64,000 bases of DNA from Telopea speciosissima (lineage: Eukaryota > Streptophyta > Magnoliopsida > Proteales > Proteaceae). Under the pieces are notes generated by a model. That model was not told the origin of the DNA, did not search any database, and saw only the letters and a program-made list of their open reading frames with translations. The translations under genes were made by a program, and so were the position numbers. Of this stretch, positions 12,501 to 24,500 are shown one piece after another (the first letter of the stretch is position 1; each line of letters opens with the position of its first letter). The stretch lies in the NCBI RefSeq assembly GCF_018873765.1, contig NC_057924.1, positions 10,007,001-10,071,000 on the forward strand. Reading direction: 5' to 3'.

Positions 12501-15500
12501 AAGTGCAGATGTAAACCGAATCCAACTTTTCTTTGATGAAGTACCTATCAACCTCAATGACCTCCTTTCGATCATGTTGCACGAGATTAATGAGCAATAC
12601 TTATATCAGCCTTGTTGTCACAATAAAGTTGCATAGGTCCCTTAGTGTCAAATCCCAAATCTTGAAGCAACCACCTCAGCCATATAAGTTCACACACTCC
12701 ATGAGCCATAGCTCTAAATTCTACCTCAGCGGTGGATCTAGCTACAACTGGTTGTTTTTTACTCAATGTAACCAAATTACCACCCACAAAGGTACAATAC
12801 TCAGATGTAAATCGTCTGTCAAAAATTGAACCAGCCCAATTAGCATCAGTGTAGCCTTGTATCCTCAAATGATTATGTTTGGCGTATAGAAGGCCTTTTC
12901 CTGGAGAAGATTTCAAGTACCTGATGATGTGATAAACAACATCCAAATGCCCACTCTTGGGAGCATGCATGAACTGGCTCACCACTCCAATTGCATAAGT
13001 GATGTATGGCCGAGTCAAGGAGAGATAGATCAGTTTTCCAACCAATCTTTGGTACTCGCTTGTATCTATAAGAGGATAGCCACAATCTTCACTAAGCTTG
13101 TGGTTTTGATCAATTGGGGAGTTTGCCAATTTGCATCCCAACATTCCTGTTTCTTTCAATAAGTCCAGTACAAACTTTCTCTGACAAATATTGATTCCCT
13201 TCTTTGATCTTGATACTTCAATGCCCAAGAAGTACTTTAAAAGTCTAAGATCTTTAATCTCAAACTGTTGGGCACAGGTAAGATTTCAATCTACTTATCG
13301 CGGAATTGTCATTCTCAGTCACTACAATGTCATCAACATAAACAATAAGACCTGTCATTGTATCTTTTCCTCGACGGATAAACAAATTGTGGTCAGCCCG
13401 ACTCCGAGAGCACCCATTCCTTAGAATGGCTTGTCTAAATCGCTCAAAAAAGCCTTAAGTATTGCTTGAGACCATAAAGTGCCTTTTTGAGGAGGCAAAC
13501 TTTCCTTTCTTTTAAGGGAAATTTAAACCTAGGAGGAGGTTGCATATACACTTCTTCTTCTAGGTCACCATGGAGAAAAGCATTCTTTACATCTAATTGA
13601 TACAACGGTCAGTCTCTATTGGCTGCCACTGATAGGAGAACTTTGATTGAGTTGTGCTTGGCCATGGGAGCAAATATCTCTTGATAGTCCATGCCATACA
13701 CCTGACTGTACCCTTTGGCCACCAACCGAGCCTTATACCTTTCCACAGTACCATCTGACTGATACTTAATTATATAGACCCATCTGCATCCAACTGGAAC
13801 TCTCCCCCTGGGAAGATCTACAAGAGTCCAAGTACTACTATTCTCAAGGGCCATCATTTCCTCAGACATGACCTCCTTCCACTTTGGGTTAGACATAGCC
13901 TCAGTGACATTTTTGGGAATGGAAGAAGAAACAAGAGGAGTAGAAAAGGCAACACTAGTAGGAGAAATAGCATCATAGGAAACAAACTTGGCTACGGGAT
14001 TAGAACAAGCTCTCTTCCTCTTTCGAACAGCAATGAGAAGATCTAACTCAGAGGTAGGAGAAAAAGTATTACCTGACTAAGGAAGGTAAAGCTCGAGATG
14101 TGGATCCAAAAAGGACTCTTGGCAGGTCTTCTTTCCCTTTCCCTTTAAGCATTCACCTCTTTTGTACACAAAAAGCTCTTGTTCATTGCTAGCATCAACA
14201 CCTGAATGAGCATCCACTTCTTTGTATTTCCCAATATCAAGTAGGAATGGGAAGGTGGAAGTAGGCAACAGAGACAGAAAAAAGATGACATCAGCAGCCT
14301 ATTCACTTCCATTAGTCTCCCCCTGAAGAGGATGTTGATGAGGAGAAAAGAAAGGAATGGCCTCAAAGAAAGTGACATCATTGGAGAGAAGTTACCTATG
14401 AGAGGAAGGGTGGTAGCATTTGTACCCTTTAGTAGAGGAGGAATAGCCAAAGAAAGATATTTGAGTGCTTTGGGGTCAAGCTTTGTTCGAGCTGATTTAT
14501 TGGCATGAACATAGCAGACACACACAAACACTTTAAGAGGAAGGGAAAAAGCAGGAGCTTGAGGTAAAAGGATTTCCAGAGGGGATTTGGAGCCAAGGAG
14601 CTGAGTTGGCATCCGATTGATTATGAAGGCAGCAGCAAGAAGGGAATCAAACCAAAAAGTCTTAGGAATATGCATGCCAAAAGAGGAGACTCCTAGTGAA
14701 CTCTAACAAATGGCGATTTTTCCTCTCAGCCACCTCATTCTGTTGAAGGGCGTCAACACAAGCAACTTGATTAATGATGCCATTGTCAATAAAAAACTAT
14801 TGGAGCCCCCCCATACACATATCCCCCCCTCCTCTTATCAAAATGAACTATTTGAATGTGAGTACCAAATTGAGTAAAAATCAATTGTTAGAAATTTTTG
14901 AAAAAAGCATCATAAACATCACTCTTTTGATTCATCAAAATAGTCTAAGTGGACCAGGAATAGTCATCAACAAAAGAAACAAAATAACGATATCCAGATA
15001 AGGAGGTAGTGGGAGCAGGTCCCCAAACATTAGAATGAACAATGTTAAAAGGAACAGTGGATCTATTACCATGATAAGGATAAGGGGAATGACAATGATT
15101 AGCAAAAATACAACATGAGAAGAAGAAAAAGAAGTAAACAAAAGTTGTAATTGTTTCCTCATAACAGCAAAAGATGGGTGGCCTAAACGTTGATGCCAAA
15201 GCATCACAGAATCCATAGTGCTATTGTCGCTCCAGCCACAAACATAAGACTGAGCAGTAGGCAAAACAAGTGTCAAAGAAAGTGTCTGAGACACAAGAAG
15301 ATAGAGTCCTTTCTCCTCACGTCCATTGCCAATGATCCTCTTCGTCATCAAATCCTGAAAAAGACAACAGGAAGTGAAGAAGGTGACACAACAATTTGAG
15401 GATTTGGTTAGATGACTTACAGATAATAGATTGGTGGCAAAATTAGGGACATGAAGAATAGAGTCAAGAGAAATAGAAGAGGTGACTCGAACATTACCCT

Positions 15501-18500
15501 TACTAGAGATAGAAGAACGGGAACCATCAACAATTCTAACCTTATCTCTACCAGAACATATAGAATAGGGATCGTAACACTGAGACCTACTAGTCATGTG
15601 ATCGGTGGCACCAGAATCAATGACCCAAGAAGGAGCAGTGGAGGGTGCAGAAGTAGAGGCTTGTAAGGCTGAGGCTGAAGAATCTGACTCTGCAGGTGTA
15701 GTAGAAGAGTGGCCTAGATGAGACATCCTATGTATTGCTACAATATCCTCTCTAGAAAGAGAATCAAGGTTAGTCTGTGGTCTAGGTGACTCAGTCTCAG
15801 CTATCACAATGTGGGCTCTGGCACTCCCTCTCCTACTGCCTCGTATACCAGGAGATCCACCACGCATATCGGGGGGTTGGCCATGAAGTACCTAACATCT
15901 TTCTTTAGTGTGCCCCAGCTTCCCACAATGATCACATTTAAATTTGTCTCTATTATCTCCACAGGGTGGACCTTGGCCTCTTCCCCCATCTCGCCAGTCT
16001 CTGTGAGAACTAGAAGTAAGAGCAGATCTCTCCAGGGATGGTGTAGTGTCCATGGATACTCTCCTAGTCTCCTTCAATAAGTAGCTACATACTTCATCTA
16101 AGGATGGAAGAGGTGATCGCCCCAAGATCTGTAGTCGAATTGGCTCAAATTCTTGATTAAGCCAACCAAGTAAAATAAGGACACGCTCCTTCTCAAGTGT
16201 CCTATACACCTTTGCTTCATCCTCAGAGTTGGACAAATGGAGGTCCCTATAATGGTCATACTCCTTCCAGAGACCAATGACAAATGTTGCAATATTCAGA
16301 AATGCTTCAGTTACCTTATTTCATATTGATAACTTTTTGGAGAATTTGATAGACATTTGTTGAACCCCTACTCGGTCAAAAGTCTTAGAAACACTGTCCC
16401 AAATTTCCTTTGCAGTCTCCTTTCTCATAAACCTCCTACCTATCTCAGGTTTCATGGAGAAAATCAACTAAGTCATGACAGTAGAGTTCTCAGTCTCCCA
16501 CTTCAAGTATGTTGGATCAGTCGTACTAGGTGCCTTGATAGAACCGGTAATGTATCCCAGTTTTCCCCTACCTCTCAAGGACAACTTCACAAAGTGAGAG
16601 AATCCAAATAGTTGATATTGTCCAACTTCACAAGAGCAATCTGGGTATTGGGGTTATCAAATGAAGTCATGATGGGGTGAATACCACCCAAACTACTAAC
16701 AAAAGCTTCCAAAGGTCCACTGACCTCAGATACAGACCTAGACATGGTAGACATGGTATGCAAATACTCAACAAATCAATATAGGAACTTGCACAAATGG
16801 GGAGTATACTCTACCCAGCGAAAGCAAGCAAACCAGCAAATGACAGTCTCATCAGCAAGTAAACAGAGAGCAGTTATTGAATAATAACCAAATCAAACAC
16901 TCAATATGCACATTAACTTCAGTCCACCACAACCAAAGACATTCAAATACTTGAAACCTTCAACCACTAGTGGCCATTCCACTCATTACAGCCAAAAAAA
17001 AACTCAAACAAGAGGAGGGGAACAGAATCTGGTGATACCTGGGAGCATCAAAGAGTTGAGCTATGCTCCTCAACCAGCTCCTCTCATCAACCGAGTGGTT
17101 GGGGGTCTTGTTCTCATTCCAAATAGTGGAAAGATGAGAGAGAATCGAAATAAACAGTCCACAGGCTGGCGGTAACTTGGGGTGCAGCTTTTAGGGCTTC
17201 AATCCACCTCAGCAGCTCCTAAACTCCCTCCATTGTGTGTTGGTTTGAAGAATGTAACTCCAAAGAATGTATTATGTGTAATATTTCACATAGTATAGCC
17301 TCTATCTGAACCCTCTAGTCCTCTACCTTTCTAGGGTTCCAAAGAGAGGTGAAGACAACCACCGAGCTTAGTCGATTCTCAAACCAGAGAACCAAGCTCA
17401 GATACCAAGTTAAAATCTAGAAATGGATCGATTTTAGTAAGAGAACAAGGATTTAAAGCTAGGAGAAGAAGAAGAAAAGAAGAGAAGAGAAGAGAAGAGA
17501 GAAAGAAGAAGAGGGATTGAGAGAGAATCGATTGTGAAGGAGTAAACATCTCCACCCACCTATTTCCTTCATTAACATATTCTTGTAATTACACATGCCT
17601 CCCTAGGGAGGTAAAAGGAAAAAAGACCAAAAGACAAAAATACAACTTAACATGACTTACAACAAGACAGTGACCAAAGTACCTTTTACAATAAAAACTC
17701 TAACAGAAACCTCATCTTTATATATAATCAATTGAATACACTTGTCTTGTTGTACTTTGTTCTCCTTTTTTATACATGATATATTCTACTTAGGGTCCTT
17801 CTACACGTCACTATGAAGAGTGAAACAGTTCAGTTAACTATTTTTTCTTACCCTCTTAAATCATTTTGGTGAATTGAAACGTAGAGGTAAACTTTATAAA
17901 TTCACCTCTAATAGAATCTTGTAAGAAGAAACCAACAAATCCCTCCCCCCCCCCCCCTTCTCACTGGACTGCCTTCCTCCTCAGTCTTCCCCCTCTGGAA
18001 ATTAGGTTTGCATCTCTCTCTCTCACATCTGACAACAACCGTGGATGAATCCGCCAGTGGTAGTAGTGCCCTCTCTCCCAACCTGCATCCTCTGTCCATC
18101 TCTTGATTATTGAACCTTCCTCTTTTCTTCATCCCCTTCGATCTACCTCCCTCTTTGCTTATCCTTCAATGATCTTTGGAGTAGTTCTATGATCACAATA
18201 TCTACAGAGGATGATTATCCGTCACGGCAACCTCTAATTCTCTGGTTTTTAGTTTAACCTCATCAATCCCTAAAAAAAAAAAACTTGCACGTTTAAATTT
18301 CATAGTTCAGAGTTGTAATCAGTGATTTAAGGTTAAAGTTTATGGTTTCATGGTTTACGCTTTTAATAAGTTTCACCGACGACCAACAACAATGCTTCAG
18401 AAACGGGTAAATTGTTGGGGGCTTATTGAAACTAGAGAAAATGTGTATCCTCAAAAATCAAAACACATCTTAGAATAGTTGTCACGGTGTCGCCTAGGCG

Positions 18501-21500
18501 CCGCCTAGGCGACACATAGGCATCCAGGCGCTTTGGTTGACTTGGGCACCTTGGCCGCCTAGGCGGGCGCCTTGGACGCCTTGGACGCCTACTTAGTGCC
18601 GCCTTAGTTTTTTGCCCTCTCCAACGCCTTGGGTCGCCTAACTGCCATGACAACTATGTCCTAGATATATGGGTGCTCTGAACCAACCTTTGGCTCTCGA
18701 ACAACTAGATCCAACTCGGGAGGCTCTGAACCATCCTATCTTGTTTTGAATACCTAGACGAAAAAGAAATATTGAAGGTTGAAGGAAGGAGAAGTAGAAT
18801 ATTACAGGGGATGGACGCCATTAAGTTTCCAAAAGAAGTGGCAACGGCAATCATATTCAAGCAAGACATCCAAGGTATTGGTAACACCGGCCTACATAGT
18901 GCAAGCAACCAATAAAGGGTTGACACGTCCCTGGTTTTTGACAAATTTTGGCTGGAATTTCTGTGATTGGTTCCATTGAAGAGGAAGTGCTCGATTAGAT
19001 GGGAGGGAATTGGGGCAGGGGTGGGGGCAGGGCTGAGGCAGGCAAAGGAAGGCATAGGTGGTGCGAGAGGCAGAGGTCGAGGGTTCTCGGTGCAGAGGAA
19101 GGCAGTAGGGGGTGGAGAGGGCTCTCCGGCCAGGGTACTCTCGGCAGGGAAGGGGGTGCTGCAGGTAGTGGGGGAGATAGAGTGGAGGAGGGGAGGAAGA
19201 AAGCGAATTAGGGGTGTTGCTGCGGAATTTGAAGCGGATGGGGGAGAGAGAGAGGGGGCAAGGCAGGGGAGGGAGTTGCAGAGGGCAAAGGGGAGCCAGA
19301 GTGGGAAGGGACCGTAGGGTTTGGTGCAGTTTATTGTGTAAAATTACTATTATAACCTCAACATATTGAATACTATAAATGAAATCATGGCCAAATATGT
19401 CACAGTGAAGAGGATTGCTTCACTCTCCATCGTGCCAGGAAAGATAACCCTTTTACTTAGTACTTATTTATAGTGTTTTATGCTTCAAAATTATATTTTG
19501 CAAATCCTAAGCATTTCCAAACATTTCTTGACTATTTCCTCACATGTCTTTAGCATATCTTGCGTCTCTCCAATACCATACGACACGTCTCTTAAAATCA
19601 CCCTTCCAATATGATACCCAATACCAGTATTTTAAACCTTGAACATCAAAGCCACCACCTCCAAGTATCTGTAAGCCTGGCTCCATTAATTCTAATTAGA
19701 TTCTACCCTAAGCCTCCCATATCAGGAGACATCAAGTATGAGAAATTTTTCTGTCAATTAATAAACTCCTTGCATCTGGTTCTAGATCGATCCATCCATC
19801 CTTCCCATATCTTTTTCCACAATATTTAATGGGAAATCAGTCTTAGATCGTTTTTGACAACCATAATGGCATTATGGTAAGTCGGTAACATTACCAGGTT
19901 GAACTAATGTCTAAGGAAACAACTGGTTGAACCCTCTTAACAGGTCAACCAAATAAAAAAGGGAAAGGGAGAGAGAGAGAGAGAAAGAGACACCAAGGTA
20001 CGCCCACTGCTTCAACTACGGAGTGAACCACAACATTTACCAAATAATCTCCAGTCCAGGTTTGGAAACATTAGGTCCACTAGTTATGCCATTCATCATC
20101 CCGCTAAGCTAACAAAAATCCAATTGGCTCTCCTTTGGATAAATGTGGTATAGAAAAATATGATGCAATTTAAAATTTTAGTCCTTCCAAACAGCGCAGC
20201 ACTTTCCAATCACTATCTGCCCAATTTAGGAAAAAGGAAGTTTCAAACCCCATCAATTTAAATATTATCCTAGCAGTCCACTTCGTGCTGATCTATCGCA
20301 TGTCCTATCCATTGGCTACTTAAGTTGATCGATTTCTCTTCGGAGGCTAACCTTTCTATCAACAATAAGAGATATCATTGATGTACAAGGATCCATAAAA
20401 AATAAATAATATGTGATGTGAACCAAAATAAACTCATTAAGGACACAATAAAACATTAAATCATGCTAAAAAAATAAAAAATAAAAAATAAATAAATGCA
20501 GAATTACAGATATAACGTATGGGAAAATTTTTAGATTTTCTTTGCAAATAACTTCAAATACTAATGGACCAATGGCACTTGCCTATTTGGTATTTCACCA
20601 GGAAGTTCCATAAAACGCACCGCTCGATCTGAATAACTAGCAAAGACAGTCTACAAAAATCACAAAATCAAAGTCATAATAGTTAGAACAATTAAGAATC
20701 AAACTCTATTCTGTAGAAGGAGTTTTCAAGGTTCACTGCTTCAAGAGATTAATAAATTAGCGAAGATATAAGCATCTAATCAAGAGAAGATTACATTTCC
20801 AGATAACACAATTGTTGTTAATGAACCCAAAGTGGAAAATTTACGTGACTAGCATATGCTGAACGTGCATGCAAGTTCTTACTAATAACTTTTCATTTTC
20901 ACTAGATGATATTGGCCTGCACTGGAATGAATATCCACCGGGGTACAGGAACATGCTTGATTTGACTACAGATGTTAGAAAATCTTCCAAGGTCATCCTT
21001 CTCCACCATGATACCAGCCAACATCATTAGCTAAGTGTCATAATACTAAAATATGAAGAATTACCCAAACTCTAACAATCTTGGTGTCTAGCTGCTAGCT
21101 TGTTCATTTGATATGAAATTCTTGTCAAATCTAAAATTCTAAGAGAAATGCCTATGATAAAAAAACATAAGGCATGTCACAAAAATTTTAAGAGAGGGAA
21201 GAAAGAAAATAAAGGGGAGGGGGATCCTGGCTACTTATTAACAGAAGGTAAAGAAACCATTAATACTAGTCTGACAGTGGCAAAAACACAGAAGAGAAAG
21301 ATGACTTCTAGATGAAAAAGCACATTAGAAGAAAAGACCAGAACCATTTATAAATAGGCTGATAGGAAATGGGGTTTAAGTCTTTCTCCAACATATTTAC
21401 AGGAAAAGATTGTGTACAAGTGTTGATTTCAACGAAATTACAGTCAATATCATATTGAGCTTTATATAGAAAGGATCCACGTAAGTAACAAGAATCATAA

Positions 21501-24500
21501 TCAACAAGGAAAATCTTGAGTCTAGATACTTAGAAATAAATGTAAATAGATAGATATAAATATTAACATGTGTTCATCATGTATTTATGCATGTAGATGT
21601 ATATATGGATTTCTTCAATATATGTTTGGTCAAATTTTTTATACATTTTTCTTCTTGAAATTAAAGTATAAACAAACTTGCCACACCAAATTTTTCGTTG
21701 TACAATGAATAGCTAGCTATGGTCCTGATCCATTGTACATGTGATGCATATCCCATTTTGTGTTTTCAGACAAATGTCATGTCTTACTCTAAAAGTTCTA
21801 TTGATAAAGAGAAGTACTCAAACAAAAGAAGCTTCCTTTCTATTTAAGTCTAATATCCAGCCTTAGAATAAAATTCGCACAACAGTAATAAGTCATATTC
21901 ATGAGCCAAAATCTCAATAATCATAGAATTAAAACCAAACCAATTTACCTATATGCAAAGCTCTTACTAGATCAATACTTACATCCAATGATCCAATGCC
22001 AGTGAAAGAGTAAAGTCGAGTAGGAGTAATAGCCATCACATAATATCTGGTTGCATTACCTACACTAGCCGTTTCCATCTGTAGACATGCAAAGAATCAA
22101 AAAAGTAAGAAACTTGTTCACACTTACATAGAAAGAAAATGAGTCGATGTGAAGCATGATATACCCATCAAAAAAATTAAGGCCTATTGTGCGGGACTCT
22201 ACCAGACTTCTACTCTACCATCTAAAGGGGATTCATTCCATGACAGACCAGGTCATCAATCAGAAACTTCCAAATGGCAAGCAAGCTTTTGAAGTTTTGC
22301 CATAAACCGAAGTTCACATTGTTGAACTTCAAACAAATTACAGTGTCCTGGATGAAGTCTTCATACAATAAAAAAAACAGGCCACATAAAAAAGAACGAA
22401 TACTCAAGGTCATCAATGTCGAAATTTTAAACGCTAGGCTAGCTTGTAGGTTGGAAACAATACCTTCCATATAAAACCCTCAGCATTCTTTTTGGGCAGG
22501 TTCCAACTGTCCATATTATTCATGATTTTCTTTTAGGTCATAATGGAGTAGTCAGTGTTGCACCAATAAGATAGTTTGGCTGAGCAAAATAGTGGGAAAG
22601 TTGGCTCATAGCCAACACAACAGCCAATATTTAAAAGGCTTCAGTGCTATCTGTAGTTACATTTTCAGTGATATTCAGGAGTGCAAACTAAGAAGCTGAA
22701 CTGTTAATCAATAATCCAATTCACCAACATGTAATAGTACCTGCAAACCCATGAAGGCTTCTGGGAGCTCAGTAAGCTCAAATAACAACTTCATGTACTT
22801 CTCTTTCTTGTCCTTCTCGTCAACGGCAATCTCATAAAGTTGGCCATTATCAGTACCAAGAATGACTTCCCGTGTGGAAGCTGAGTTCAGAGACATCAGA
22901 TTAAAAATAAGCTCCATATGTGAAATCTTCACGCTCTAGAAGTGTATCACAGCAAGCAAGTAGCAAGTCATAATCACCTTCTGTTATCTGTTGTCTGTTC
23001 CAGGCAACAGCATTCACCACAAGTCCTTTTAATCTGCTCAACAAACGGGGCTTACTCCACTTTGCATGTGTATAATATGTCTCAGCACCCCCGCTACTAA
23101 GAACAGTAGCTATACAGTGGCTTCCTCCAGGATCAACAAAAACTCTGTGGATGGGTTGCTCCCCAGTTTTACCAGCAGAGAGGTCCAGATCTGCATTTGA
23201 AAGGATTAAGACAAAATTAAACTTTATTGCATTTTTTTTCCTTTCCCCCCTTTTTTCCTATTGGCCACGAGAATTAATTGAGTTTATATGGTGTAAAAGG
23301 AAGCAGATAATGAGGGAAAAGCCATATTCAAATGATGCAGAGCTAAGCGTATACACATGGAGGGAGAAGGGCCACCCAGTCAGGTCCGCCTATTTAGGCC
23401 CGATGACTTGAGTTATAAGTTATAACCAGCCCACATTAGCCCATTGACTTAAGTTATAGCCAGGCCCATACTAGGGACCATATGTTGGTTACACTTAAGC
23501 CCATAATTAGGTCCATATCCTGCTGATGCAGTCCAAGTCCATCGATTGGGCTCTAAAGTAGGCCAATATTTGGCCCATGTCATGGGTCGAATTATGTCCA
23601 TTAATTTCATTCGAGTTCAGCCATATCAGGGTCATATTCTGCTGTATCAAGACAGCAGCTGAAGGAGATATTCTCAGATTTCAAGTAGGCCAAATGACAG
23701 CTGGTGGAGATTGAATTGAAGACCATTTCGTGGAGATTTTGGTTCAAGGGAAGATGAGCTGTCATATCTCACTTTCTATTTTGTTAGACCCTAGTTAGTT
23801 CTATTTTCTTAAGTCACTATTTTTGTAACCATGTGATGCAGTTAAGATTGCCCAATTGAGTCAATTGGGTCTCAAAAGACTTTATTTTGGCCCATGGTTG
23901 GGTTTTATGGACCTTGAGCTTCTTATTTTTTGGATTATTGATATAATGGGCCTAATTTATACGACAACAACAACAAACTAAGCCTTAACCCATCTAAATG
24001 GGGTCGGCTACATGGATCCTTGCAAATCAAAGTAAGAGAAAAGAAAAAATGAAGACACAAGAGATGAGAAGTGCAAAAAGAGAGATGAAAGCAAATGAAA
24101 GTAAGAGGAAATAAGCCCAGTCCAGGAAGTCAAGGAAATGTCAGCTATATGGGGTCGGCAACATGGATCTTTGCCCTCCAAAAGGCTCTATCTGAGGTCA
24201 TACTTGGTATAGGACTCAGACTATGTATGTCATTCCTCACAACCTCTCCTATGGTCATTTTCGGCCTACCCCTAGCTCTTTTAGCTCATTCAATTAGAAT
24301 CAGATCACTCTTCCGTACTGGGGCATCCTCAGGCCTCCGTTGAACATGGCCAAACCACCTCAAATGATATTTTCGCAGCTTGTCATTGATCGGGGCAACT
24401 CCCAAATCAGCTCTAATACTATCATTCCTTACTTTATCCTTCATAGTCTTTCCACACATCCATTTTAACATCCTCATCTCTGCTACACATAGCTTCTCTA

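Larger units (their letters stand above)
12226..17705 (-). mobile_element. Ty1/copia LTR retrotransposon, full ends, inactive
   Basis: The 5.48-kb element is flanked by GAAAC (12221-12225 and 17706-17710). Its right LTR is 17408-17705 and its left LTR copy is 12226-12442. Next to the right LTR is a primer-binding site TTGGTATCTGAGC (minus strand, 17395-17407), one base off the initiator-Met tRNA complement TGGTATCAGAGC. It carries gag, protease, integrase, reverse transcriptase and RNase H in copia order, all broken by stops and frameshifts. It is in the same orientation as VPS18, within its GC-AG intron. Confidence 0.92.
9809..20582 (-). other. VPS18 intron 5, 10.8 kb, GC-AG boundaries
   Basis: The intron starts GCAAGT after exon 5 and ends in CAG before exon 6. 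It holds the copia element, the abutting Au SINE and a MITE at 18474. The part 9850-12046 and the part 19330-20582 contain no gene or element that I can name, apart from a short GA repeat near 19971-19985. Confidence 0.88.

Noticed and set aside
12587..13228. Intact 213-residue frame as a host gene
   Set aside because: It is the RT end and RNase H part of the copia polyprotein ([21 protein letters not shown]).
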